Under the pieces are notes generated by a model, which was not told the origin of the DNA, ran no database searches, and was given only the letters and a program-made list of their open reading frames with translations. A stretch of 64,000 bases of DNA from Bombus terrestris (Eukaryota > Arthropoda > Insecta > Hymenoptera > Apidae), in NCBI RefSeq assembly GCF_910591885.1, contig NC_063271.1:16919001-16983000 (forward strand), read 5' to 3'. Below are positions 12,900-28,639 of the stretch, piece after piece; position 1 is the stretch's first letter; each line of letters starts with the position of its first letter. The position numbers and the translations under genes are program-made.

Positions 12900-15750
12900 T
12901 TGTATAGTATTACGATATAACATATAACGTTATATAGTATTACGATATAACGTATAACATTATATAGTATTACGTCATAACGTATAACGTTATAAACTTT
13001 TACTATATAACGTATAACGTTATATACTATTACGAAGTTATGTTTAACGTTATATATTATTACTATACAACGTGTATCGTTATATAGTACTACGTTATAT
13101 CGTATAACGTTAGAAAATATTACTATACAACGTATAACGTTATATAGTATTACGTTATAACGTGTAACGTTATATGGTATTACGTTATAACGTATAACGT
13201 TATATAGTATTACGTCATAGCGTATAACGTTATAAACTAATACTATATAACGTATAACGTTCTATACTATTACTATACAACGTCTATCGTTGTATAGTAC
13301 TACGTTATAACGTATTACGATATATAGTATTACGATATAACGTATAACGTTATATAGTATTACGTCATAACGTATAACGTTATATAGTATTACGATATAA
13401 CGTATAACGTTATATAGTATTACGATATAACGTATAACGTTATATACTATTACTATACAACGTGTATCGTTAAATAGTACTACGTTATAACGTATAACGT
13501 TATATAGTATTAGGATATAACGTATAGCGTTATATACTATTACTATACAACGTGTAACGTTACATGGTATTACGTTATAACGTATAACGTTATATAGTAT
13601 TACGTCATAACGTATAACGTTATAAACTATTACCATACAACGTGTAACGTTATATAGTATTACGTTATAACGTGTAACGTTATATGGTATTACGTTATAA
13701 CGTATAACGTTATATAGTATTACGTCATAGCGTATAACGTTATAAACTAATACTATATAACGTATAACGTTCTATACTATTACTATACAACGTCTATCGT
13801 TGTATAGTACTACGTTATAACGTATTACGATATATAGTATTACGATATAACGTATAACGTTATATAGTATTACGTCATAACGTATAACGTTATATAGTAT
13901 TACGATATAACATATAACGTTATATAGTATTACGATATAACGTATAACATTATATAGTATTACGTCATAACGTATAACGTTATAAACTATTACTATACAA
14001 CGTATAACGTTATATAGTATTACGTCATAACGTATAACGTTATAAACCATTACGATACAACGTGTAACGGTATATAGTATGCCGTTATAACATTATTACG
14101 TAAAGCGTTATATACTATTACGTTATAACGTATAACGTTATGTGGTATTACGTTATAACGTATAAGGATATATAGTATTACTATACAGCGTATAACGTTA
14201 TATAGTATTACGTCATAACGTATAACGTTACAAACCATTACTATATAACGTATAACGTTATATGGTATTACGATATAACGTGTAAGGTTATATAGTTTTA
14301 CGACATAACGTATAACGTTATATGGTATTACGTTATAACGTATAACGTTATATAGTATTACGATAGAACGTATAACGTTATATAGTATTACGTCATAACG
14401 TATAACGTTATATAGTATTACGATAGAACGTATAACGTTATATAGTATTACGTCATAACGTATAACGTTATAAACCATTACTATACAACGTGTAACGGTA
14501 TATAGTATGCCGTTATAACATTATTACGTATAACGTTATATACTATTACTATACAACGTGTAACGTTATATAGTACTACGTTATAACGTATAACGTTATA
14601 AACTATTACTATATAAGGTATAACGTTATATAGTACTACGTCATAACGTATAACGTTATAAACTATTACTATATAACGTATAACGTTATATAGTATTACG
14701 ATATAACGTGTAAGGTTATATAGTTTTACGACATAACGTATAACGTTATATGGTATTACGATATAACGTATAACGTTATATACTATTACTATACAACGTG
14801 TATCGTTAAATAGTACTACGTTATAACGTATAACGTTATATAGTATTAGGATATAACGTATAGCGTTATATACTATTACTATACAACGTGTAACGTTACA
14901 TGGTATTACGTTATAACGTATAACGTTATATAGTATTACGTCATAACGTATAACGTTATATAGTATTACGTCATAACGTGTAAGGTTATAAACTATTACT
15001 ATATAACGTATAACGTTACATACTATTACGGTGTAATGTTTAACGTTATATACTATTACTATACAACGTGTATTGTTATAAAGTACTACGTTGTAACGTA
15101 TAACGTTATAAACTATTACTATACAACGTGTAACGGTATATCGTATGCCGTTATAACATTATTACGTAAAGCGTTATATACTATTACGTTATAACGTATA
15201 ACGTTATGTGGTATTACGTTATAACGTATAACGTTATATAGTATTACGATAGAACGTATAACGTTATATAGTATTACGTCATAACGTATAACGTTATATA
15301 GTATTACGATAGAACGTATAACGTTATATAGTATTACGTCATAACGTATAACGTTATAAACCATTACTATTCAACGTGTAACGGTATATAGTATGCCGTT
15401 ATAACATTATTACGTATAACGTTATATACTATTACTATACAACGTGTAACGTTATATAGTACTACGTTATAACGTATAACGTTCTAAACTACTACTATAT
15501 AAGGTATAACGTTATATAGTACTACGTCATAACGTATAACGTTATAAACTATTACTATATAACGTATAACGTTATATAGTATTACGATATAACGTAGAAC
15601 GTTATATAGTATTACGTCATAACGAATAACGTTATATGGTATTACGTTATGACGTATAACGTTATAAACTATTACTATACAACGTGTAACGTTATATAGT
15701 ATTACGATATAACGTATAACGTTATATAGTATTACGTCATAACCTATAAC
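12900..15750 (+). repeat. Mixed array with close-set 38-bp monomers
   Basis: This section has no single clear long period. A segment at about 13140-13500 recurs at about 13645-14005, sharing ACGTCTATCGTTGTATAG and TATTACGATATATAG. Four 38-bp monomers lie within 1.3 kb (14076, 14504, 15142, 15390). Pairs of monomers with GATAGAACG around 14363-14433 recur at 15251-15320 and 17576-17645, marking small block duplications. Nothing other than satellite is present. Confidence 0.75.
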
Positions 15751-16990
15751 GTTATATGGCATTGCGTTATTACGTATAACGTTATATACTATTACTATAA
15801 AATGTGTAACGGTATATCGTATGCCGTTATAACATTATTACGTAAAGCGTTATATACTATTACGTTATATCGTATAACGTTAGATGGTATTACGTTATAA
15901 CGTATAACGATATATAGTATTACTATACAACGTATAACGTTATATAGTATTACGTTATAACGTATAACGTTACAAACTATTACTATATAACGTATAACGT
16001 TATATGTCATTACGATATAATGTATAACGTTATATAGTATTACGTTATAACGTATAACGTTATATACTATTACTATACAACGTGTAACGTTATATAGTAC
16101 TACGTTATAACGTATAACGTTATAAACTATTACTATATAACGTATAACGTTATATGGTATTACGATATAATGTATAACGTTATATAGTATTACGTTATGA
16201 CGTATAACGTTATAAACTATTACTATATAACGTATACCTTTATATACTATTACGATGTAACGTATAACGTTATATACTATTACTATACAACGTGTTTGGT
16301 TATATAGTACTACCTTATAAAGTATAACGTTAAAAACTATTACTATACAACGTGTAACGCTATATAGTATTACGTTATAACATATAACGTTATAAACAAT
16401 AACAATACAAAGTGTAACGTTATATACTATTACGTAGTAACGTATAACGTTGTATAGTATTACGTCATAACGTATAACGTTATATAGTATTACGTCATAA
16501 CGTATAACGTTATATGGTATTACGTTATAACGTATAACGTTATATAGTACTACGTTATAACGTATAACGTTATATAGTATTACGATATAACGTGTAACGT
16601 TATATACTATTACGATGTAATGTTTAACGTTATATATTATTACTATACAACGTGTATCGTTATATAGTACTACGTTATATCGTATAACGTTACAAACTAT
16701 TACTATACAACGTATAACGTTATATAGTATTATGTCATAACGTATAATGTTATAAACTATTACTATATAACGTATAACGTTATATAGTATTTCGATATAA
16801 CGTATAACGTTATATACTATAACGATGTAATGTATAACGCTATATACTACTACTATACAACGAGTAACGTTATATAGTACTACGTTATAACGTATAACGT
16901 TATAAACTATTACTATATAACGTATAACGTTATATGGTACTACGATATAATGTATAACGTTATATAGTATTACGTAATAACGTATAACGT
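15750..16990 (+). repeat. Block shared with 46.96-48.20 kb (offset 31,213 bp)
   Basis: The 38-bp monomer (15818 and 47031), GTGTTTGGTTATATAG (16294 and 47507) and the rare CCTTATAAAG, TAACATATAACG and CATAATGTTATAAAC-type variants keep an exact offset of 31,213 bp. Similarity is lost near 16,990 and 48,200. A 15.8-kb block therefore has a close copy 31 kb away, beyond several differently organised HOR families. Confidence 0.85.
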
Positions 16991-19900
16991 TATAAACTAT
17001 TACTATATAACGTATAACGTTATATGGTACTACGAAATAATGTATAACGTTATATAGTATTACGTAATAACGTATAACGATATATAGTATTACTATACAA
17101 CGTATAACGTTATATACTATTACGATGTAATGTTTAACGTTATATATTATTACTATACAATGTGTACCGTTATATAGTACTACGTTATATCGTATAACGT
17201 TATAAACTATTACTATATAACGTATAACGTTATATAGTATTTCGATATAACGTATAACGTTATATACTATAACGATGTAATGTATAACGCTATATACTAC
17301 TACTATACAACGTGTAACGTTATATAGTACTACGTTATAACGTATAACGTTATAAACTATTACTATATAACGTATAACGTTATATGGTACTACGATATAA
17401 TGTTTAACGTTATATAGTATTACGTAATAACGTATAACGTTATATGGTGTTACGTTAAAACGTGCAACGATATATAGTATTACGTTATTACAAATAACGT
17501 TATATAGTATTACGTCATAACGTATAACGTTATGTGGTATTACGTTATAACGTATAACGTTATATAGTATTACGATAGAACGTATAACGTTATATAGTAT
17601 TACGTCATAACGTATAACGTTATATAGTATTACGATAGAACGTATAACGTTATATAGTATTACGTCATAACGTATAACGTTATAAACCATTACTATTCAA
17701 CGTGTAACGGTATATAGTATGCCGTTATAACATTATTACGTATAACGTTATATACTATTACTATACAACGTGTAACGTTATATAGTACTACGTTATAACG
17801 TATAACGTTCTAAACTATTACTATATAAGGTATAACGTTATATAGTACTACGTCATAACGTATAACGTTATAAACTATTACTATATAACGTATAACGTTA
17901 TATAGTATTACGATATAACGTGTAAGGTTATATAGTTTTACGACATAACGTATAACGTTATATGGTATTACGTTATAACGTATAACGTTATATGGTATTA
18001 CGTTATATCGTATAACGTTACAAACTATTACTATACAACGTATAACGTTATATAGTATTACGTCATAACGTATAACGTTATAAACTATTACTATATAACG
18101 TATAACGTTATATAGTATTTCGATATAACGTATAACGTTATATACTATAACGATGTAATGTATAACGCTATATACTACTACTATACAACGTGTAACGTTA
18201 TATAGCACTACGTTATAACGTATAACGTTATAAACTATTACTATATAACGTATAACGTTATATGGTACTACGAAATAATGTATAACGTTATATAGTATTA
18301 CGTAATAACGTATAACGTTATATGGTGTTACGTTATAACGTGCAACGATATATAGTATTACGTTATTACAAATAACGTTATATAGTATTACGTCATAACG
18401 TATAACGTTATATGGTATTACGTTATAACGCATAACGTTATAAAGTATTACGTCATAACGTGTAACGTTATAAACTATTACTATATAACGTATAACGTTA
18501 TATAGTATTACGATATAACGTAGAACGTTATATAGTATTACGTCATAACGAATAACGTTATATGGTATTACGTTATAACGTATAACGTTATGTAGTATTA
18601 CGATATAACGTATAACGTTATATAGTATTACGTCATAACGTATAACGTTTTAAACTATTACTATATAACGTATAACGTTATATAGTATTACGTCATAACG
18701 TATAACGTTATAAACTATTACTATACAACGTGTAACGTTATATAGTATTACGATATAACGTATAACGTTATATAGTATTACGTCATAACCTATAACGTTA
18801 TATGGCATTGCGTTATTACGTATAACGTTATATACTATTACTATAAAATGTGTAACGGTATATCGTATGCCGTTATAACATTATTACGTAAAGCGTTATA
18901 AACTATTACTATATAACGTATAACGTTATATGGTATTACAATATAATGTATAACGTTATATAGTATTACGTTATGACGTATAACGTTATAAACTATTACT
19001 ATATAACGTATACCTTTATATACTATTACGATGTAACGTATAACGTTATATACTATTACTATACAACGTGTTTGGTTATATAGTACTACCTTATAAAGTA
19101 TAACGTTAAAAACTATTACTATACAACGTGTAACGCTATATAGTATTACGTTATAACATATAACGTTATAAACAATAACAATACAAAGTGTAACGTTATA
19201 TACTATTACGTAGTAACGTATAACGTTGTATAGTATTACGTCATAACGTATAACGTTATATAGTATTACGTCATAACGTATAACGTTATATGGTATTACG
19301 TTATAACGTATAACGTTATATAGTACTACGTTATAACGTATAACGTTATATAGTATTACGATATAACGTGTAACGTTATATACTATTACGATGTAATGTT
19401 TAACGTTATATATTATTACTATACAACGTGTATCGTTATATAGTACTACGTTATATCGTATAACGTTACAAACTATTACTATACAACGTATAACGTTATA
19501 TAGTATTATTTCATAACGTATAATGTTATAAACTATTACTATATAACGTATAACGTTATATAGTATTTCGATATAACGTATAACGTTATATACTATAACG
19601 ATGTAATGTATAACGCTATATACTACTACTATACAACGTGTAACGTTATATAGTACTACGTTATAACGTATAACGTTATAAACTATTACTATATAACGTA
19701 TAACGTTATATGGTACTACGATATAATGTATAACGTTATATAGTATTACGTAATAACGTATAACGTTATATGGTGTTACGTTAAAACGTGCAACGATATA
19801 TAGTATTACGTTATTACAAATAACGTTATATAGTATTACGTCATAACGTATAACGTTATATGGTATTACGTTATAACGTATAACGTTATAAAGTATTACG

Positions 19901-20135
19901 TCATAACGTATAACGTTATAAACTATTACTTTATAACGTATAACGTTATATAGTATTACGATATAACGTAGAACGTTATATAGTATTACGTCATAACGAA
20001 TAACGTTATATGGTATTACGTTATAACGTATAACGTTATGTAGTATTACGATATAACGTATAACGTTATATAGTATTACGTCATAACGTATAACGTTATA
20101 AACTATTACTATATAACGTATAACGTTATATACTA

Positions 20136-22190
20136 TTACAATGTAAATATAACGTTATAAACTATTACTATACAACGTGTAACGTTATATAGTATTACGT
20201 TATAACGTATAACGTTATATGGTATTACGTTATAACGTATAACGTTATATAGTATTACGATATAACGTATAACGTTATATAGTATTACGTCATAACGCAT
20301 AAGGTTATAAACTATTATTATATAACGTATAACGTTATATACTATTACGATGTAATGTTTAACGTTATATATTATTACTATACAACGTGTATCGTTATAT
20401 AGTACTACGTTATATAGTATAACGTTATAAACTATAACTATATAACGTGTAACGTTATATAGTATTACGTCATAACGTATAAGGTTATAAACTATTACTA
20501 TATAACGTATAACGTTATATACTATTACGATGTAATGTTTAACGTTATATATTATTACTATACAACGTGTATCGTTATATAGTACTACGTTATATCGTAT
20601 AACGTTATAAACTATAACTATATAACGTGTAACGTTATATAGTATTACGTCATAACGTATAAGGTTATAAACTATTACTATATAACGTATAACGTTATAT
20701 ACTATTACGATGTAATGTTTAACGTTATATATTATTACTATACAACGTGTATCGTTATATAGTACTACGTTATATCGTATAACGTTATAAACTATTACCA
20801 TACAACGTATAGCGTTATATAGTATTACGTCATAACGTATAACGTTATAAACTATTACTATACAACGTATAACGTTATATAGTATTACGATATAACGTAG
20901 AACGTTATATAGTATTACGTCATAACGTATAACGTTATAAAGTATTACTATACAACGTGTAACGTTATATAGTATTACGTTATAACGTGTAACGTTATAT
21001 GGTATTACGTTATAACGTATAACGTTATATAGTATTACGTCATAACGTATAACGTTATAAACTATTACTATACAACGTGTAACGTTATATAGTATTACGA
21101 TATAACGTAGAACGTTATATAGTATTACGTCATAACGTATAACGTTATAAACTATTACTATACAACGTATAACGTTATATAGTATTACGATATAACGTAG
21201 AACGTTATATAGTATTACGTCATAACGTATAACGTTATAAACTATTACTATACAACGTGTAACGTTATATAGTATTACGATATAACGTATAACGTTATAT
21301 AGTATTACGTCATAACGTATAACGTTATATGGCATTGCGTTATTACGTATAACGTTATATACTATTACTATACAATGTGTAACGGTATATCGTATGCCGT
21401 TATAACATTATTACGTAAAGCGTTATATACTATTACGTTATATCGTATGACGTTATATGGTATTACGTTATAACGTATAACGTTATATAGTATTACGTCA
21501 TAACGTATAACGTTACAAACTATTACTATATAACGTATAACGTTATATGGTATTACGATATAATGTATAACGTTATATAGTATTACGTTATAACGTATAA
21601 CGTTATATACTATTACTATACAACGTGTAACGTTATATAGTACTACGTTATAACGTATAACGTTATAAACTATTACTATATAACGTATAACGTTATATGG
21701 TATTACGATATAATGTATAACTTTATATAGTATTACGTTATGACGTATAACGTTATAAACTATTACTATATAACGTATACCTTTATATACTATTACGATG
21801 TAACGTATAACGTTATATACTATTACTATACAACGTGTTTGGTTATATAGTACTACCTTATAACGTATAACGTTAAAAACTATTACTATACAACGTGTAA
21901 CGCTATATAGTATTACGTTATAACATATAACGTTATAAACAATAACAACACAAAGTGTAACGTTATATACTATTACGTAGTAACGTATAACGTTGTATAG
22001 TATTACGTCATAACGTATAACGTTATATAGTATTACGTCATAACGTATAACGTTATATGGTATTACGTTATAACGTATAACGTTATATAGTACTACGTTA
22101 TAACGTATAACGTTATATAGTATTACGATATAACGTATAACGTTATATACTATTACGGTGTAATGTTTAACGTTATATATTATTACTATA
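20136..22190 (+). repeat. Block shared with 48.6-50.3 kb, containing a 180-bp HOR
   Basis: The 38-bp monomers at 21391 and 49499 and the GTTTGG markers at 21837 and 49945 share an offset of 28,108 bp. At the left end the offset is 28,468, because this copy holds 360 bp (12 monomers) more. Part of the excess is a third copy of a 180-bp cassette: it is present three times at 20281, 20461 and 20641 but only twice at 48749 and 48929. The duplication was therefore followed by local copy-number change. Confidence 0.85.
20281..20820 (+). repeat. 180-bp HOR, three perfect-register copies
   Basis: Six-monomer blocks start at 20281, 20461 and 20641. Each carries AAGGTTATAAAC, GATGTAATGTTTAACG, CAACGTGTATCG and AGTACTACG in the same order. 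Differences are few (for example CGCATAAGG and TATATAGTATAACG in the first copy, TATAGCG in the last). Confidence 0.9.
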
Positions 22191-25100
22191 CAACGTGTAT
22201 CGTTATATAGTACTACGTTATATCGTATAACGTTATAAACTATTACCATACAACGTATAACGTTATATAGTATTACGTCATAACGTATAACGTTATAAAC
22301 TATTACTATACAACGTATAACGTTATATAGTATTACGATATAACGTAGAACGTTATATAGTATTACGTCATAACGAATAACGTTATATGGTATTACGTTA
22401 TATCGTATAACGTTATAAACTATTACTATACAACGTATAACGTTATATAGTATTACGTCATAACGCATAACGTTATAAACTATTACTATATAACGTATAA
22501 CGTTATAAACTATTACTACATAACGTATAACGTTATATAGTATTACGATGTAACGTGTAACGTTATATAGTTTTACGACATAACGTATAACGTTATATGG
22601 TATTACGATATAATGTATAACGTTATATAGTATTACGTAATAACGTATAACGTTATAAACTATTACTATACAACGTGTAACGTTATATAGTATTACGATA
22701 TAACGTATAACGTTATATAGTATTAGGTCATAACGTATAACGTTATATGGCATTGCGTTATTACGTATAACGTTATATACTATTACTATACAATGTGTAA
22801 CGGTATATCGTATGCCGTTATAACATTATTACGTAAAGCGTTATATACTATTACGTTATATCGTATAACGTTATATGGTATTACGTTATAACGTATAACG
22901 TTATATAGTATTACGTCATAACGTATAACGTTACAAACTATTACTATATAACGTATAACGTTATATGGTATTACGATATAATGTATAACGTTATATAGTA
23001 TTACGTTATAACGTATAACGTTATATGCTATTACTATACAACGTGTAACGTTATATAGTACTACGTTATAACGTATAACGTTATAAACTATTACTATATA
23101 ACGTATAACGTTATATGGTATTACGATATAATGTATAACTTTATATAGTATTACGTTATGACGTATAACGTTATAAACTATTACTATATAACGTATACCT
23201 TTATATACTATTACGATGTAAAGTATAACGTTATATACTATTACTATACAACGTGTTTGGTTATATAGTACTACCTTATAACGTATAACGTTAAAAACTA
23301 TTACTATACAACGTGTAACGCTATATAGTATTACGTTATAACATATAACGTTATAAACAATAACAACACAAAGTGTAACGTTATATACTATTACGTAGTA
23401 ACGTATAACGTTGTATAGTATTACGTCATAACGTATAACGTTATATAGTACTACGTTATAACGTATAACGTTATAAACTATTACTATATAACGTATAACG
23501 TTATATGGTATTACGATATAATGTATAACTTTATATAGTATTACGTTATGACGTATAACGTTATAAACTATTACGATATAACGTATAACGTTATATACTA
23601 TTACGATGTAATGTTTAACGTTATATATTATTACTATACAACGTGTACCGTTATATAGTACTACGTTATATCGTATAACGTTACAAACTATTACTATACA
23701 ACGTATAACGTTATATAGTATTACGTCATAACGTATAACGTTATAAACTATTACTATATAACGTATAACGTTATATAGTATTACTATATAACGTATAACG
23801 TTATATAGTATTTCGATATAACGTATAACGATATATACTATAACGATGTAATGTATAACGCTATATACTACTACTATACAACGTGTAACGTTATATAGTA
23901 CTACGTTATAACGTATAACGTTATAAACTATTACTATATAACGTATAACGTTATATGGTATTACGATATAATGTATAACGTTATATAGTATTACGTAATA
24001 ACGTATAACGTTATATGGTGTTACGTTAAAACGTGCAACGATATATAGTATTACGTTATTACAAATAACGTTATATAGTATTACGTCATAACGTATAACG
24101 TTATAAACTATAACTATATAACGTATAACGTTAGATACTATTACGATGTAACGTATAACGTTATAAACTATTACGATACAACGTGTAACGTTATATAGTA
24201 TTACGATGTAACGTGTAACGTTATATAGTTTTACGACATAACGTATAACGTTATATGGTATTACGTTATAACGTATAGCGTTATATAGTATTACGATAGA
24301 ACGTATAAAGTTATATAGTATTACGTCATAACGTGTAACGTTATATGGTATTACGTTATAACATATAACGTTATGTGGTATTACGTTATAACATATAACG
24401 TTATATGGTATTACGTTTTTACGTATAACGTTATATAGTATTACAATACAATGTGTAACGGTATATCGTATGCCGTTATAACATTATTACGTAAAACGTT
24501 ATATACTATTACGTTATAACGTATAACGATATATAGTATTACTATACAACGTATAACGTTATATACTATTACGATGTAATGTTTAACGTTATATATTATT
24601 ACTATACAATGTGTACCGTTATATAGTACTACGTTATATCGTATAACGTTACAAACTATTACTATACAACGTATAACGTTATATAGTATTACGTCATAAC
24701 GTATAACGTTATAAACTATTACTATACAACGTATAACGTTATATAGTATTACGATATAACGTAGAACGTTATATACTATTACTATACAACGTGTTTGGTT
24801 ATATAGTACTACCTTATAACGTATAAAGTTAAAAACTATTACTATACAACGTGTAACGCTATATAGTATTACGTTATAACATATAACGTTATAAACAATA
24901 ACAACACAAAGTGTAACGTTATATACTATTACGTAGTAACGTATAACGTTGTATAGTATTACGTCATAACGTATAACGTTATAAACTATTACTATATAAC
25001 GTATACCTTTATATACTATTACGATGTAACGTATAACGTTATATACTATTACTATACAACGTGTTTGGTTATATAGTACTACCTTATAACGTATAACGTT

Positions 25101-28100
25101 AAAAACTATTACTATACAACGTGTAACGCTATATAGTATTACGTTATAACATATAACGTTATAAACAATAACAACACAAAGTGTAACGTTATATACTATT
25201 ACGTAGTAACGTATAACGTTGCATAGTATTACGTCATAACGTATAACGTTATATAGTACTACGTTATAACGTATAACGTTATAAACTATTACTATATAAC
25301 GTATAACGTTATATGGTATTACGATATAATGTATAACTTTATATAGTATTACGTTATGACGTATAACGTTATAAACTATTACTATATAACGTATACCTTT
25401 ATATACTATTACGATGTAACGTATAACGTTATATACTATTACTATACAACGTGTTTGGTTATATAGTACTACCTTATAACGTATAACGTTAAAAACTATT
25501 ACTATACAACGTGTAACGCTATATAGTATTACGTTATAACATATAACGTTATAAACAATAACAACACAAAGTGTAACGTTATATACTATTACGTAGTAAC
25601 GTATAACGTTGTATAGTATTACGTCATAACGTATAACGTTATATAGTATTACGTCATAACGTATAACGTTATATGGTATTACGTTATAACGTATAACGTT
25701 ATATAGTACTACGTTATAACGTATAACGTTATATAGTATTACGATATAACGTATAACGTTATATACTATTACGGTGTAATGTTTAACGTTATATATTATT
25801 ACTATACAACGTGTATCGTTATATAGTACTACGTTATACCGTATAACGTTATAAACTATTACCATACAACGTATAACGTTATATAGTATTACGTCATAAC
25901 GTATAACGTTATAAACTATTACTATACAACGTATAACGTTATATAGTATTACGATATAACGTAGAACGTTATATAGTATTACGTCATAACGAATAACGTT
26001 ATATGGTATTACGTTATATCGTATAACGTTATAAACTATTACTATACAACGTATGACGTTATATAGTATTACGTCATAACGCATAACGTTATAAACTATT
26101 ACTATATAACGTATAACGTTATAAACTATTACTACATAACGTATAACGTTATATAGTATTACGATGTAACGTGTAACGTTATATAGTTTTACGACATAAC
26201 GTATAACGTTATATGGTATTACGATATAATGTATAACGTTATATAGTATTACGTAATAACGTATAACGTTATAAACTATTACTATACAACGTGTAACGTT
26301 ATATAGTATTACGATATAACGTATAACGTTATATAGTATTAGGTCATAACGTATAACGTTATATGGCATTGCGTTATTACGTATAACGTTATATACTATT
26401 ACTATACAATGTGTAACGGTATATCGTATGCCGTTATAACATTATTACGTAAAGCGTTATATACTATTACGTTATATCGTATAACGTTATATGGTATTAC
26501 GTTATAACGTATAACGTTATATAGTATTACGTCATAACGTATAACGTTACAAACTATTACTATATAACGTATAACGTTATATGGTATTACGATATAATGT
26601 ATAACGTTATATAGTATTACGTTATAACGTATAACGTTATATACTATTACTATACAACGTGTAACGTTATATAGTACTACGTTATAACGTATAACGTTAT
26701 AAACTATTACTATATAACGTATAACGTTATATGGTATTACGATATAATGTATAACTTTATATAGTATTACGTTATGACGTATAACGTTATAAACTATTAC
26801 TATATAACGTATACCTTTATATACTATTACGATGTAACGTATAACGTTATATACTATTACTATACAACGTGTTTGGTTATATAGTACTACCTTATAACGT
26901 ATAACGTTAAAAACTATTACTATACAACGTGTAACGCTATATAGTATTACGTTATAACATATAACGTTATAAACAATAACAACACAATGTGTAACGTTAT
27001 ATACTATTACGTAGTAACGTATAACGTTGTATAGTATTACGTCATAACGTATAACGTTATATAGTACTACGTTATAACGTATAACGTTATAAACTATTAC
27101 TATATAACGTATAACGTTATATGGTATTACGATATAATGTATAACTTTATATAGTATTACGTTATGACGTATAACGTTATAAACTATTACGATATAACGT
27201 ATAACGTTATATACTATTACGATGTAATGTTTAACGTTATATATTATTACTATACAACGTGTACCGTTATATAGTACTACGTTATATCGTATAACGTTAC
27301 AAACTATTACTATACAACGTATAACGTTATATAGTATTACGTCATAACGTATAACGTTATAAACTATTACTATATAACGTATAACGTTATATAGTATTAC
27401 TATATAACGTATAACGTTATATAGTATTTCGATATAACGTATAACGATATATACTATAACGATGTAATGTATAACGCTATATACTACTACTATACAACGT
27501 GTAACGTTATATAGTACTACGTTATAACGTATAACGTTATAAACTATTACTATATAACGTATAACGTTATATGGTATTACGATATAATGTATAACGTTAT
27601 ATAGTATTACGTAATAACGTATAACGTTATATGGTGTTACGTTAAAACGTGCAACGATATATAGTATTACGTTATTACAAATAACGTTATATAGTATTAC
27701 GTCATAACGTATAACGTTATAAACTATAACTATATAACGTATAACGTTAGATACTATTACGATGTAACGTATAACGTTATAAACTATTACGATACAACGT
27801 GTAACGTTATATAGTATTACGATGTAACGTGTAACGTTATATAGTTTTACGACATAACGTATAACGTTATATGGTATTAGGTTATAACGTATAGCGTTAT
27901 ATAGTATTACGATAGAACGTATAAAGTTATATAGTATTACGTCATAACGTGTAACGTTATATGGTATTACGTTATAACATATAACGTTATGTGGTATTAC
28001 GTTATAACATATAACGTTATATGGTATTACGTTTTTACGTATAACGTTATATAGTATTACAATACAATGTGTAACGGTATATCGTATGCCGTTATAACAT

Positions 28101-28341
28101 TATTACGTAAAACGTTATATACTATTACGTTATAACGTATAACGATATATAGTATTACTATACAACGTATAACGTTATATACTATTACGATGTAATGTTT
28201 AACGTTATATATTATTACTATACAATGTGTACCGTTATATAGTACTACGTTATATCGTATAACGTTACAAACTATTACTATACAACGTATAACGTTATAT
28301 AGTATTACGTCATAACGTATAACGTTATAAACTATTACTAT
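21635..28341 (+). repeat. 3.09-kb duplication, offset 3616 bp
   Basis: About 21635-24725 matches 25251-28341. Paired landmarks at this offset are the GTTTGG markers (21837/25453, 23255/26871) and 38-bp monomers (22809/26425, 24467/28083). A few single-base differences (GATGTAAAG near 23220 versus GATGTAACG; ATGCTATTAC near 23030 versus ATACTATTAC; TATTAGG near 27876 versus TATTACG) show these are two real copies. Between them, GTTTGG markers at 24793, 25063 and 25453 reveal a local triplication. Confidence 0.88.
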
Positions 28342-28639
28342 ATAACGTATAACGTTATATAGTATTTCGATATAACGTATAACGTTATATACTATAACGA
28401 TGTAATGTATAACGCTATATACTACTACTATACAACGTGTAACGTTATATAGTACTACGTTATAACGTACAACGTTATAAACTATTACTATATAACGTAT
28501 AACGTTATATGGTACTACGATATAATGTTTAACGTTATATAGTATTACGTAATAACGTATAACGTTATATGGTGTTACGTTAAAACGTGCAACGATATAT
28601 AGTATTACGTTATTACAAATAACGTTATATAGTATTACG

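Noticed and set aside
14280..14320. Further micro-inversion at the GTTTTACGACATAACG monomers
   Set aside because: The variant is explained by two base changes relative to GTATTACGTCATAACG and does not match the reverse complement of an array segment.
16790..16810. CENP-B box at monomers with GTATTTCGATATAACG
   Set aside because: TTCG and an A at the expected spacing are present, but the required CGGG half is GTAT here and in the other copies examined, so the box is not met.
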